Positions 10,157 to 22,260 are shown, numbered from the stretch's first letter. The stretch: DNA of 64,000 nt from Bidens hawaiensis (GCA_021521415.1 JAIQDT010001666.1:288001-352000), one strand, 5' to 3'. Made by a program: numbers and translations. The notes: a model not told the origin generated them from the letters alone.

Positions 10157-11186
10157 TCTCTACACACACTTAAAAAGTTTCAACTCGTGTTGAACAAAAC
10201 TGTGTAGTTTAAGAGTAGGGCCGGTGAATGTAGTTTGTCGTTAAACAAAATAAAAACAAATAATTTGTTATTACTTTTTATTTACATATAGTCTTGCGCC
10301 ATTGGTTCATCGAAACCAATTATTTATATAGATAAATATCAAATGGTGTGCCACAACTCATTTTTAAAATCCTATTGTTTTAGCATTTATTCTTTTAGTT
10401 TCATCATTGAATCAACTTTGTTTGTGGTGGTGTGTTGGCTAAGGCGTCTTTTGCTAAATTCTTTGTGGTGGTTCGAATCCCTTCCTTGGCTTTGGCTTTC
10501 CAATTTGTTTTGCTTACTTATTTTTACATTTTGATGGGATGTGACATGTTTTTGAAATTTGGATTCTTTTTATTAAAGGTTTTTTTAGTATGAAAATTTG
10601 AGGATATTTAGTTTACATTTAGTTTCGGTATCGTAACGAATTTAAACGACGCCAACTAAAAACGCAACGCCTTGTCGCCGCAACACCCGTGTTGTTGTTT
10701 ATATAGTTTTAGTAATGTAACAAACGTAGCCAATAGCGAAATTGTTTTTAATGTTTACTTCAGGTATGATAATGCACCTAATCGTTACCGACCGAATGTA
10801 TGTCGACTCGCCGCGGCAATGCCTATGTTTTTTTTTGTCTTTTGATATATTTTTTTTAATATGTCAATTTTTCAAAATTATTTTTTGAGTTTAGTTCCAG
10901 TGTTGTGACGAACCTTAGATAGTGACCGAATTTTCGTCACAATGCCTGTAATTTGCCAACCGAATAAACATCGTTTTACTTATATTATTTTTGTATCATA
11001 AGTTATGCGTTTACTAATTTATTTTTCTATCAGATACCGACTATATATGTGTCGCTTTAATCAAAAGTTGTACGTATGTTGACATTATTTTGGGCGTTCA
11101 CATGTAATTTTTGATTTAGTGTCGGTGTCGTGACGAACTTAATCGATACCGACCGAATTTGTGTCTGCGGCGGGTTTCAAACCTAG
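10157..11186 (+). mobile_element. candidate non-autonomous Helitron
   Basis: The segment starts TCTCTACACACAC, preceded by A, and ends in CTAG, followed by T. This matches the Helitron rule of TC...CTRR inserted between A and T without target duplication, and TCTCTAC is a common plant Helitron start. Directly before CTAG lies GGTTTCAAACC, a weak palindrome with a very short loop, so the usual 3' hairpin is only partly met. There is no Rep/helicase coding. Internal degenerate repeats fill its right half. Confidence 0.35.
10619..11186 (+). repeat. four degenerate copies of a GACGAACTTAATCGATACCGACC-type unit
   Basis: Related segments at about 10619-10692, 10752-10828, 10889-10950 and 11115-11186 share the order TTTAGTxTCGGTGTCGTGACG, then GAACTTAATCG, then ACCGACCGAAT, then a GTCGCCGCAACGCC-like end. 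They are spread unevenly in AT-rich sequence. The last copy forms the 3' end of the Helitron candidate. Confidence 0.5.
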
Positions 11187-11260
11187 TTATTATTATTATT
11201 AACACCCACCTAACACTAGAGTTGAACAAGAAAACGGATGAGGTTGGTAGAGGTGCACAA

Positions 11261-11533
11261 ACCGGTTTTTTTAAAAAAACCGGTTCGGTTAATAACCGGA
11301 CCGGTTAATAACCGGTTTTTTTCTGTCAAAACCCTAACCGGTCTAACCGGTTAGGACCGGTTTAAAACCGGTTAGAACCGGTTAATAAACCGGTTTTTTT
11401 ATTAACCGGTTTTTTTTTTTTTTTTTAAATTTCGCGGTTTCAAATACGAATATTTGTTTTTTATATTTTGTATTTAATGAAGACCATTATTTTTTCACAG
11501 TATAAACAAACCGGTAACTACAAGGCAAACCGG
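11261..11533. repeat. left subterminal AACCGGTT array of the hAT element
   Basis: About 14 CCGG cores, mostly as AACCGG or the full palindrome AACCGGTT, are separated by T- or A-runs. hAT transposases usually bind short repeated subterminal motifs, so these are likely transposase sites. Confidence 0.7.
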
Positions 11534-12025
11534 TAACTACAAGGCAAAACGGACTGACCGAAGCCATTCTTTGCTTTCGTTGTTAGGGTTCTTTGCTTGG
11601 AAGATGAGTATGAGTGTGTGTTGGTGAATGTGTTTTCAACAAACCAAAGATTAAAAACACATAACTTTCATTTATAGTTTTTACATTAAAAATACAAACA
11701 TTAAATCGTTATCGCATATTCGTAACTCAAAAATACAAACATTAAATCATTAACACTGAAGAAATCTCTGCCAAGAACTGTTGTTCATGATTTAACTCAA
11801 AAATACAAACATTAAATCGTGAACTAGCAGATGCTCCTGTTGTTCCCAATCGCAGTTTGTTCATGATTTGCCTCCATGTTTGCTGTTTCTTTAACTAAAT
11901 TAGAAAAATCCAAATCAACAAGTAAATAAGAGCACATATTAGGAAAAAGAATGCTTAGACACGATTACATGAACAACTTGCTGTTTCTTACTCATGATTT
12001 GCCTCCATGTTTGCTGTTTCTTTAA

Positions 12026-13971
12026 CTAATTTTCTTCGCTACCCGATCCCGAGCTATTTCTTAGGTAATCGTCGTACGCGGCTTCTTCATCGGTCATTGG
12101 TTGAGTGTGTCCTTCATTGACCTCGTCTTCATACAAGCCCGCTTCATACTCCATTTCCCCCTCGAGTGAGCGTTGATGTTGTGCCCTATCTAAAGAGTCC
12201 AAGTAATCCTTGTAGCAAATCGACATCTCTATAGCTGGTGCAGTGAGTCGAGTCCTCCTAATCGATATAACCCTGCCAGAAACAGAAAAAGCAGACTCCG
12301 AAGCTACCGTGGAAGCTTGGACCGTTAGTAAATCTTTGGCCATGGCGGCGAGGATCGGAAACTCATCCTCCTTACCTCTCCACCAAGCCAGCAAATCAAG
12401 ACTTCTAAATTCATCCGGAGTCATGTGTTTCACAAAGTTGGTACCACCATACCTTCCAAGTTCACTGCTTGGGGTGTTTACCCTTTGACGTTTACCGGCG
12501 TCTTCCCAAATCATGTAGTACATCCCCATTTCAAGGTCGGTTTGGGATTGGGATTGGGGCAACAGCTCTTAACGAGTCATGAATTTGGGAAGACGGCTCG
12601 TATTTTGTAAGGTAGACATCATACATGTTTGACAAGGTGGTGTTGAAAGCATTCTTTAAAATTTGGCTATAATAGGGGTTTTGATCGTCGTTTAACCCAA
12701 GCTCATCACAAATTTTTTCTATTAAAGCTTCAACACCACCAACATTGATGCAAGGGTTTAACGCAGCAGCACATGTCAAAACAGCGGGTAGTTGTTGAAA
12801 ATATTTTCTAAATTTTTCTTTCATTTTTACACCCATATCAAAATAAGGTGCACCCCTACAATCAAGTTCACTCAACTTTGTCCACATGACAGCAATTTTT
12901 GGTAAAGCAATGGGGCTTGTTGGATAGTAAACCCCGGATAAACTAGTTGTGCAAGATTTAAAAATTTGAAGGACCTCCGTAACGATCTCAATCAATAACC
13001 AGTTTCTAGGATCATATGGTGCACATTTACCCCTACTTGACAAAATTTGATGAAACGCAATTAATGATTCTTTTTGTTGGATGGCTTTCTCAAACATATT
13101 ACAAGTCGAGTTCCATCTTGTTGGACAATCCCAATTTGGCCCCAACCATTGACAATTAGCTTCTACACAAAATTTTTTGTATCTTGAAAATGTTTTATTG
13201 TTGCTAAAAACATCTCGTAACATTCTTTTAAAACTGTTTCTTTGCGTTTCGATCACGTTTAACCCATCTTGCACGGCCAAGTTGATAATATGTGCAATGC
13301 ATCGACTATGAAAAAACGCTCCATCACAAATAGGTTTATACTTTAATTTTAAATGGCCAACCGCGGCCGTATTGTTGGACGCGTTATCAAACGAAATTGA
13401 AAAGATTTTATCTTCAATTTTGTATTGTTGACCAAACATCCGTTGTTAAGTTTACACCAGTTTGTAAGTTTGAAAAGTATGAAATTAGTTCGGATTTAGC
13501 GTTTTTCCATGCTTTAAGACAATCTCTTCTAAGGGTCGAACGACTTACGTGTTGGTAGCGTGGTTGAACATAGTTTTTCATCATCTCCGTGAATTGAGGG
13601 TTGTCGAAGTGGTTGAAAGGAAGTGTTTGTTGAATCACAAAGTTTGAAAACTGTTGACGTACCGCTTCAACGTCGTACGTAAACACCCCTCCTTGATTCG
13701 TCATCTCCGGCTGCGAACTACTTCCCGCTTCGTCCTTCAAGGCCTTGCAAAAGCGCTGTTGTATATGCGCTTTTAAAGTGGAGTTTGCATCTTTGGCATA
13801 GAACTTCAAACAGTGCTTGCATCGAGCTTTTTGGCGACCGTTAGACAGTTCGCATAGGTCGAAATGTTGCCACACATCTTGGTTTCGTTTCGTGGGGATG
13901 ATCCGAACGACCGTTATGTCTGTGTTCGAGGCACCCATGTTGACGGATGAACCAGCACTTTGGGAGGCCAT
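12026..13971 (-). pseudogene. hAT transposase, BED zinc finger type, broken
   Basis: ATG at 13971 starts MASQSAGSSVNMGAS. A BED-type zinc finger follows (DVWQHFDLCEL, ARCKHCLKFYA, LKAHIQQRFC: Cys-x2-Cys and His/Cys ligands visible). After TTDVWS at about 13440 the frame breaks and the text jumps to YKIEDKIFSISFDNASNN, so a block of the catalytic RNase H fold is deleted together with a frameshift. Then come CIAHIINLAVQDGL, the hAT-type region to about 12690, a second frame change near 12550, and the C-terminal dimerisation domain (FPILAAMAKDLLTVQAST, ESAFSVSGRVIS). It resembles plant RICESLEEPER/DAYSLEEPER-type proteins but is not functional as read. Confidence 0.85.
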
Positions 13972-14275
13972 GATAATAAGAGCGTATAATCGAGTAAGAA
14001 ATAAACGAGTACGAGTATGAAATAAACGACTACGAAATAAGAGCGTATGGAGTGGTAATGTGGTATAATTGAGTGTGAGATAACAAAATAATCGCGTATG
14101 AAATAAACGTTTAGAGCTAGTAGAGTTGTATAATCGAGTGTGAGCTAACCTACCCAACCTAAACTATATATAGTTGTTTGTGGGGGTAAAATGTTAAAAA
14201 AAACGGCTAGAAATCAAGAAAAAACGGGCAAAAAAGGACCCAAACGGTCATATGGCCGTTTTATAACGGTCAAAA

Positions 14276-14543
14276 ACCGGTTAACCTAAAAACCGGTTAG
14301 GTTAACCGGTTTTTGACCGTTAACCGGTTAACCGGTTTTTAGGTTAACCGGTTTTTTAATAACCGGTTTTTAAATTTAACCGGTTTTTTTACTAACCGGT
14401 TCAATAACCGGTTTTTGTCCACGAATGAATAACCGAAGTACTAACCGGCGGTTCAATAACCGGTCTAACCGGTTTTTTAATAACCGGTATTTCTATTAAC
14501 CGGTTTTCGGTTAAACCGACCAAACCGGTTCTATAACCGGTTT
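14276..14543. repeat. right subterminal AACCGGTT array of the hAT element
   Basis: About 18 CCGG cores occur in 270 bp, often as tandem TTAACCGGTTTTT blocks that can pair with each other and with the left array. It lies within 400 bp of the CBP60 start codon and may bring methylation or transposase sites into that promoter (inference). Confidence 0.7.
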
Positions 14544-14661
14544 TTTTGAACACCTCTAGAGGTTGGGACACATTTTCCCAAATTTGGTGTTGTAGTCGTC
14601 TGAGATGAACGCGGTGTGGTGGACCAGTTCCTCTTTAAATATCACATCACTTTGAGCTGAA

Positions 14662-17600
14662 ATGGTACTGATGGCTAATCAACTGGTGGAAGATAATTGC
14701 AACCGTCGATCAGTAGCAACCACAACTTCTATCACAGCTTCCAAAGAGTAAGAGAATTTGCAATTTTCCTTGTTGATTTTATACAATCTGTTGATCAATA
14801 GCTTACATTTGTTTTCATAGGGTGGACTTGAAGCTGGAAATGATTCGTCTATACCGAAGAATGTTTGAAGAAGATAGGAAAAGTGCAAGTGTTTTGATCC
14901 CGATGGCTTCTGCTTCAACTACAAAGTATATATTTCTTATTAAATATTTATAGATTAAGTTACTCACATGAACTAACTGCATATATGCTAATGAATCGTT
15001 AATTAGTAATGCGGAAACGGAGCTAATGATCCGCAGCATATACAAGGAAACTATATGCCCTATGATTTGCGAAGAAGTGAGTCTCACTCATGTCTCATAC
15101 ATTCTTAATATATGTGTGCGTGTTTAAGTTTTATTGTTTATATGATTCTGATTGATTATTGTGCTGGTACTTCTGGGAACCGGTGGTTGTTTGTATATCA
15201 TGAAAACACGTAAAATAAAACAGAATACCCTTTAAAAGAAAAAAGTGGATGGTTTTCAAATGAGGGAAAATCCATATTTGGCGAATTTAGCTGATCCAGG
15301 GAAATTAGTTTTTGTATTTTAAAGTACAGTTAGTTAGGTTATTTTCATCCATATTTTGTGGCCGCTTAACTCCTAACTGATCAAAAGTTACGCACGTTTA
15401 TGTCAACTCTTGGATCAGCTCTGTGAGTCATTTCTTAAAGTGAAGGCTTTATAAGCTCGTAAGTTTATCTTGCAACTATTTTATCATTCAAATTCAATCA
15501 TTGTGTTTAACTGATTCATTTTATGTATTGACAATATCTCAGCATATATAACTTCATATCTGGTTTCAACCTACCAGAAAGTTCAATACATGATTCTCTA
15601 TTATGTATGCTTCTTTGTTACCAAATCAGTGACACCATTGTTTCTAGCTACTATGATCTTGAGTTTTATTCTGTCATATTTAGTAATGCTTACTGTTACT
15701 TCATGTACGTGTTACAGATTAACAGAAGGCATCAAAACTTTCTTTTCATGGTAAAAGAAAACTTTGGTGTGGATTTCTCAACAAGATTAATGACATGGTA
15801 AGAAATACAACCATTAAATACAGAAAGTGGTAGATTTTCTAGCTTACGCATACATCATCTTTTATCAGGAATCTTTGTAACACGGACAGTACTTCAAGAC
15901 CACAATCTTTGCAACTCAAGTTCTTAAATGGAATCTCCACACCAGTTTCTACAGGAATTCCTATTAAAGGAAATGAGCAAAAACCTTTGTTAGTAGCTTT
16001 AGTAGATGAGATATCGGGCCAGATTGTAACTACAGGTGATGAGGCTGAAATGGAGGTTGAAATAGTCCTTCTTGATGGCAATTCTAAAGATGATGAAGCA
16101 GATAACTGGACTTCTGTTGAATTTAATGATAATATTGTTCGTAAATGGAAAGGAAAGGAACCGCTTAAAGGAAATAAGATTGTGAAATTAAAAGAAGGTA
16201 TTGTTTATTTAGATAAGATTTCAATTACACACACTTCAGTCTGGAAAGAGGAAAGAAAGTGCAGTATGGGTGCAAGATCTGTGAGTGCTAGTTTTCCCAC
16301 TCATGTAAAAGAAGCAAAAACAGAATCGTTTCTGATTATGGACAAACGCAAAGACTGTAAGGTTTTTTTTTCTCTAATACAAATAATGTTTTTCGTTAAG
16401 TAAGTTGTTTATATATTTGAGGTGACTTGTTGGCGCCATCGTTGATGCATTAATTATTGTTACAAGAAAATTATTTCAATATTAACTTGTATATGGATAA
16501 TGCTTAGAAACTGTATATATTAAGAAAATACTTTGTAGGAATTTCAACCAATTTGACATGTGACCCGTTTGGGATGATACACAACCAAACCAACCATTAA
16601 TATGTAAGTGGGCTGAAAGTTGAAACCTACAACCTCTAATTACATATAGAAGTTGGTTCTATTTCTTAGTTTATGTTTTGGTTGCTAAACTATGAACCCA
16701 AGACTATTATATTGGTCCTTCCACATCACTTATGCTCTTACTTTGCAAGCATTTTTGCAGTGTACACAAAGCATGAATTTCCATCATTATCCGACCCTTT
16801 ATATAGAGTACACGAAATTTCAAGCCGCACTGGTTACAAACGATTGAGCAATGAAGACATAAAAACTGTGATGGACCTCCTTACTATGCATGCTATAAAT
16901 CCACAAAAGTTAAAAGATGTAATTGTTTACTTGTTTTTCCATTACCCTTTTGTCCACCAATGACTTTTTGATGACGACAGTGTCCTATTTTGCAGATACT
17001 AAAAGTTAGTGCTAACAAATTGAAGATCATAATGAACCATGCAAATATGTGTAAGGATGATAAGACCAAGGCGATACACTTCTACCGTTATCCAAAGGAT
17101 GGTCAAAAGATTAACGGTGTGGCTTTTAATGTTTCTGGGAAATTGGTGGGCATAGTTGCAGAATCTCTCTTGGTTCCTTACGATAAGCTTCCCGATAAAA
17201 AAAGGGTATGTTTTATGTAGTTATTTGAAGCAGGTCATGTTTAGTATCGGTTGACCCACAAACACTTGCTTTCGGTTTAGTGAAATAGACTAAATATTAA
17301 TCCCAACAGGCTGATGCACAGAAGCTGATATTGTCTTCATCTGAAAACTGGAAGGAAGTAGTATCTTTCAAAGACCAGGATTCATTTAGTATCTATCTTC
17401 AGTCACGCCCCTTGTTGATCCCATCGTCCCAGAACAACCTTAATGTGGTGATCCCTCAGACAACCGACCCACATAATCACAAAAACCTTACTTCTCCTAA
17501 AAGTCAAAGCTCTAAACGGCCTGCTTCTGAACACGTGATCTCAAACTCCCCAAAACAAGCACGATATGATCATCCAAAGTTGAGTCCCTCTACGTGCAGC

Positions 17601-17834
17601 GTTGGAATTGGTACTAGTAACTGCCATAAAGAAAACAGCTTGGAACTCTCTCAAGATGACGATGATGATTATTTGAAGTATCTTAATCTGAATGATAGAT
17701 GGAAGATCGTGTTGTACGTGGTGGGATGGATTTCTATGATTTCGAAACAACGAAAGAGAAGAACGACATTTTATGATGGCAATACAGTTATTGTGATTGC
17801 AGCCTCAGTTGAACATGCTGGGACTTTTGACTGA
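14662..17834 (+). CDS. CBP60-like calmodulin-binding protein, eight exons
   Basis: Exons by eye: 14662-14747, 14821-14925, 15007-15076, 15718-15797, 15869-16356, 16761-16918, 16996-17205, 17310-17834. All are GT/AG with phases in agreement, giving 573 aa and a TGA stop. The core (about residues 120-275) matches the CBP60 DNA-binding fold: LQLKFLNGISTPVSTG, LVALVDEISGQIVTTG, EVEIVLLDG, EADNWTSVEF, KEAKTESFLIMDKR. The central domain follows (YKRLSNEDIKTVMDLL, ILKVSANKLKIIMNHA, NGVAFNVSGKLVGI). The C-terminus ends with a basic amphipathic stretch, WKIVLYVVGWISMISKQRKR, a likely calmodulin site. The family consists of nuclear Ca2+/calmodulin-linked transcription factors, some in salicylic acid immunity. 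The N-terminus is divergent. A hAT element sits 103 bp upstream; upstream exons cannot be excluded. Confidence 0.8.
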
Positions 17835-18472
17835 AAGGCGAGCAGTTGATATGTAAATGAATGCTGCAAAGGACAGCTTTCTTTTTCCGGCCTTGGCATA
17901 GTCAAGGAGCTGATGTGCGAGGAAAGGTGTTCGAGTAGATTATGCTATGTCTATATGTTGTAAGAAAAGGATATCTGTTTGTTTGTGTGTTTTAGTGTTT
18001 AATCCATATTATAGGTTTGTCTAAATGTGCTCTAAATGTTATTGACTTTCTGTATATAACTTATTGTTTTTGTTTGTATAAAATTTATATGCACAACTTT
18101 GTACTATAGAACATGTAGAATCAAAGCAAAGTTTGCATGTCACTCTATTATAATCGTTTTATAGTAAATTATATAAAAATTAACTGCTAAAAAAAAAAAA
18201 AGCAAAGTCAATCACATCAAAATGAATACAAATTGCATGCCTATTATTAACATCGGTTAAAATGTTAAATACAGTCATCATTCAACTAAGAGTTACAACT
18301 TGTTATTGGTTCAACTCTATAATCTAATCTAACTATATTATTGGTGTATTCCTTATAAGTTTGTCTAAATCTAATCTAATCTAATATAAACAATTGAGTT
18401 TAACCCAACATTGCCTCTTTCTATTTGTGTATTCTTAAACTTTTCATTTATATCTAACACTTCTCTATTTTT
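17835..18472. other. 3' flank of the CBP60-like gene, no further gene
   Basis: Presumed 3' UTR and AT-rich spacer with several near-AATAAA tracts (for example TATAAAATTTATA near 18078). No coding sequence or recognisable mobile element was seen. Confidence 0.5.
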
Positions 18473-18599
18473 AATGTGAATAAAAAAAATTCTAAAATAA
18501 ATTAAAATACTAGACAATCAATGATTATTAATAATTAATGTGAATAAAAGAATTATAAAATAAATTAAAATACTAGAGAATCAATGATTATTAATAATT
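18473..18599. repeat. two-copy tandem duplication, about 64 bp unit
   Basis: AATGTGAATAAAA...TTAATAATT at 18473-18536 is repeated at 18537-18599 with a few changes. The unit is AT-rich. No coding content. Confidence 0.8.
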
Positions 18600-19265
18600 A
18601 TTAAATACTTTTAAAATTTGGTCAAACATCATAATTAACATATTAATGTAATTATGATATTAATTATTCTAATTATTATAAAAATTCAAAAACTTACTAA
18701 ATTATCTCATTTACACTATATAAATCTAAAGATTGAAAACCAAACAATTTTAAGATTTTTTTCTCAAAAGAAACTGCAGAAAATTGAGTGAGAAGGATAG
18801 GAAGTTTGGTGATAATTTTAGTGTTAGACAGATAACTCTGGATCTGAAGCAATAAATCTACTTATGGTCATCGAAGAAGGTGGGGCTAACAAGAAGAGAG
18901 AGAAATTATGTATAGGTTGAAGAAGATGAAGAGGGTGGGTGGTGGGTCCTATCAAAATATACCTATTTTGATAAATAGTTTTATAACTACACCAATCTGG
19001 TAATTATTTTTCCTAACTACACAAATCTAGTAAAAAACTCAAAAATATTTATCAAAATGGTGTTCCTTCAAAAGTATTTACCAAACTAATGTTTTTTAAA
19101 TAAAAACTTAATTTTCTCACTCCTAATCATTAAATGACATTTAACTTTAACAAAGAAACTAATTTTATTACTTTTAAAAAGAACTATTAAAATACTCCTA
19201 ATCATTAAACTTGATCTGAAGCACCTTCGGCCGAGGCACGCAATTTTTTGGGGCCCAAACCTTTT

Positions 19266-19308
<43 letters not shown>

Positions 19309-19501
19309 AAATGATTCTGAGTCAAACGACACCGTTAATTAATCGATTGGGTCATTAATTTTAGTGTCTAAAACTCGCCGGAAAAAGAGGTTCACATGCT
19401 GCTAGAGGACTGGAGAGTCGGAGAAGACAAAGACACGTGAAATTAGAAATTGTTTAAAATGGATATGGCAAAACTGCCCGACTTATTTCAATATTAATTA
19501 A
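18600..19501. other. AT-rich spacer left of the CACTA element
   Basis: No gene seen. It holds degenerate segments with TTTACCAAACTA and TTTTGATAAATAG motifs (about 18950-19090). A similar style is seen on the other side of the CACTA at 54895-54970. It ends with TAA (19499-19501), one copy of the CACTA target duplication. Confidence 0.4.
19270..19304. repeat. (TA)n microsatellite
   Basis: Seventeen or so TA units without interruption. Confidence 0.95.
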
Positions 19502-19531
19502 CACTAAGTGAATATTGACCTTCGGCCACAC
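19502..19531 (+). repeat. left terminal inverted repeat of the CACTA element
   Basis: Begins CACTA and pairs with 53124-53153 at 26 of 30 bases. Confidence 0.92.
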
Positions 19532-21700
19532 GAAAATAGTGTGGCCGTAGGCCTTTAGCCACACGCATTTGGTTCAGGTCATATGTGGCCAAAGGTCGTG
19601 AAACCGTGGGTATGATATGGCCACACATAGTTTTTAGTGGCCTTATGTGGTAATAAGTGTGGCTAAAGAGTACAGGCATTAGTTGATGGCCATCAAGAAG
19701 CCTCTCCAATAAGTATGGCTAAACAGTAGAAAATGGCCACATGACAATTTACTATGAGTGACCATTACATCTATATAGCCACATGAATTCATGTTTCAGC
19801 CACATGAATTTTATATTAATGTGGCCAATAGGGTTGTGTTAAGCTTGCATTGTGACCTATACCGTGTAGATATAGCAAAGAAATGGCCACTTAAATTTAA
19901 CAATAGAGTGGCTAATTATATGATATAGACACTAGATATTACATTAAAAGTGGCTAAATATGTTTACTTGCCACTCAAACACTCCTTTGTAGATTATAGT
20001 GTGGCCATTGTCTTACTGTTTGTCACACATAATGGTTTTCCTAATTTAAAGTGTGGCTATTGTCAAAATTTTCGTCACACATAGTGAGGTACTGTGTGGC
20101 TAATCATATCTTATAGACACTAGAGGTTATTGTGAATGTGGCTAAAAATGTGAACTTGCTAGTCAAAAACTCTTTTGTAGTTTGTGGCGTGGCAATTGTC
20201 TTACCGTTTGTCACATAATGCTTTTCGTAATTTAAAGTGTGGCTATTGTCAAACTTTTCGTCGCACATAGTGAGGTACTGTGTGGCTAAAAATATCATAT
20301 GGACACTGGAGGTTGTTGTCAATATGGCTAAAAATGTGAACTTGCTAATCAAAAACTCTTTTGTAATTTGTGGTGTGGCCATTGTCTTACCGTTTGTCAG
20401 ACATAATGGTTTTCCTAATTTAAAGTGTGGCTATTGTCAAACTTTTCGCCACACATAGTGAGGTACTGTGTGGCTAATCATATCTTATAGACACTGGAGG
20501 TTATTGTGAATATGGCTAAAAATGTGAACTTGCTAGTTAAAAACTTTTTTGTAGTTTGTGGTGTGGCCATTGTCTTACCGTTTGTCACACATAATGCTTT
20601 TCGTAATTTAAAGTGTGGCTATTGTCAAACTTTTCGTCACACATAGTGAGGTACTGTGTGGCTAAAAATATCATATAGACACTGGAGGTTGTTGTCAATG
20701 TGGCTAAAAATGTGAACTTGCTAGTCAAAAACTCTTTTGTAGTTTGTGATGTGGCCATTGTCTTACCGTTTGTCACACATAATGCTTTTCCTAATTTAAA
20801 GTGTGGCTATTGTCAAACTTTTCGCCACACATAGTGAGGTACTGTGTGGCTAATCATATCTTATAGACACTGGAGGTTATTGTGAATGTGGCTAAAACTG
20901 TGAACTTGCTAGTTAAAAACTCTTTTGTAGTTTGTGGTGTGGCCATTGTCTTACCGTTTGTCACACATAATGCTTTTCGTAATTTAAAGTGTGGCTATTG
21001 TCAAACTTTTCGTCACACATAGTGAGGTACTGTGTGGCTAAAAATATCATATAGACACTGGAGGTTGTTGTCAATGTGGCTAAAAATGTGAACTTGCTAG
21101 TCAAAAACTCTTTTGTAGTTTGTGATGTGGCCATTGTCTTACTTTTTGTCACACATAATGCTTTTCCTAATTTAAAGTGTGGCTATTGTTAAACTTTTCG
21201 TCACACATAGTGAGGTACTGTGTGGCTAATCATATCTTATAGACACTGGAGGTTCTTGTGAATTTTGCTAATAATGTGAACTTGCTAGTCAAAAACTCTT
21301 TTGTAGTTTGTGGTGTGGCCATTGTCTTACCGTTTGTCACGCATAATGCTTTTCGTAATTTAAAGTGTGGCTATTGTCATACTTTTCGTCACACATAGTG
21401 AGATACTGTGTGGCTAATAATATCATATAGACACTGGAGATTGTTGTCAATGTGGCTAAAAATGTGAAGTTGCCACTCAAACACTCTTTTGTAGTTTGTG
21501 GTGTGGCAATTGTCTTTCCGTTTGTCACACATAATGCTTTTGTAATATAAAGTGTGGCTATTATCATACTTTTCGTCGCACAAAAATGTTTATGTTGTGG
21601 CTAATGGTCATTTATGGACTCTAATTTTTGTAATTTCAGGTGTGGCTATTTTCTTACTTTTGGCCACACCTATTTAATGTATTCTATGTGGCCAAATTGT
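19532..21700. repeat. left subterminal region, GTGTGGC motif array
   Basis: The short motif (T)GTGTGGC(C/T) and its complement GCCACACA recur every few tens of bases on both strands across the whole region. CACTA TnpA-type proteins bind short repeated subterminal motifs, so this is the probable binding zone. No gene; short ORFs here arise from the tandem units. Confidence 0.75.
19907..21600. repeat. 188-bp tandem repeat with alternating A/B units
   Basis: About nine copies of a unit of roughly 188 bp. GTACTGTGTGGCTA marks unit starts near 20089, 20276, 20464, 20652, 20840, 21027, 21215 and 21402. Units alternate between AATCATATCTTATAGACAC...GGTTATTGTGAAT (A) and AAAAATATCATATAGACAC...GGTTGTTGTCAAT (B), giving a 376-bp higher-order period. 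The first copy (19907-20088) is more diverged. Confidence 0.9.
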
Positions 21701-22073
21701 GTGTAATTAGGCAATATATAATTATTTTTATTTTTTGTGCAGTAATATAAAACAACTATAAGCAAGCATGACAAAATAAAATTAGAAACAAATTATATTA
21801 ACAATAATATTCAATTAAGCAAATGTATATGTAAAATATCTTACAAAATACAAAAATAACGACTACCTATATACTAGCTAAGGCGTCTGTTTTCTTGGCA
21901 CTGCTCCTTGTCTTCTGTTTGGTCACCCGGTCTATCGTTGTGTACTTTGCCTTTGCCTTCTTTCCAGCTCTATCTGGTTCTTTTGAGGATGGGAGTGGTG
22001 GTAGCTGGAACAAATATGAAAAACAAATATGTATAATTAATATCGTATTTTGTAATTGAATAGAACAAAAAAG

Positions 22074-22260
22074 TAGGCCTGCAAACGAACCGAACGTTCG
22101 TTTAACTGTTCGTGAACCTTTCGCCGGGAAGTTCTTTAATGTTTGTTTATCTTTGTTCAATTACGTTAGTTTAGATTATAAACAAACGAACATAAACGAA
22201 CACAAGTGTTCATTTTTTAAACTAAATGAAAAAGAACATAGTTATTTGTTCGGTTAAGGT
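22074..22260. repeat. MITE-like insert in an intron of the TnpA-like gene
   Basis: AGGCCTGCAAACGAACCG...AACGTTCG followed by repeated ACGAACA/TGTTCG units. Such CTGCAAACGAACCGAACG sequences are common short dispersed repeats in plant introns. Ends and target duplication were not resolved. Confidence 0.35.

Larger units (their letters stand above)
11248..14558 (-). mobile_element. hAT transposon with 8-bp target duplication
   Basis: The ends TAGAGGTG (11248-11255) and CACCTCTA (14551-14558) are perfect 8-bp terminal inverted repeats. They are flanked by identical 8-bp copies of GAGGTTGG at 11240-11247 and 14559-14566, the hallmark of hAT insertion. A broken BED/hAT transposase lies on the minus strand, and both subterminal regions are packed with AACCGG(TT). 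The intact target duplication and complete ends mean the element inserted once and has not been excised. It stops 103 bp before the CBP60 start codon. Confidence 0.93.

Noticed and set aside
14821..15087. Minus-strand frames over the CBP60 region
   Set aside because: They are antisense to CBP60 exons 2 and 3 and have no domain.
20104..21583. Set of similar 60-90 codon minus-strand frames
   Set aside because: They recur with the 188/376-bp tandem unit and end at the same place in each unit, a by-product of the repeat.
19907..21600. CRISPR-like array
   Set aside because: Units are tandem without unique spacers, lie in a transposon end, and the host is a plant.
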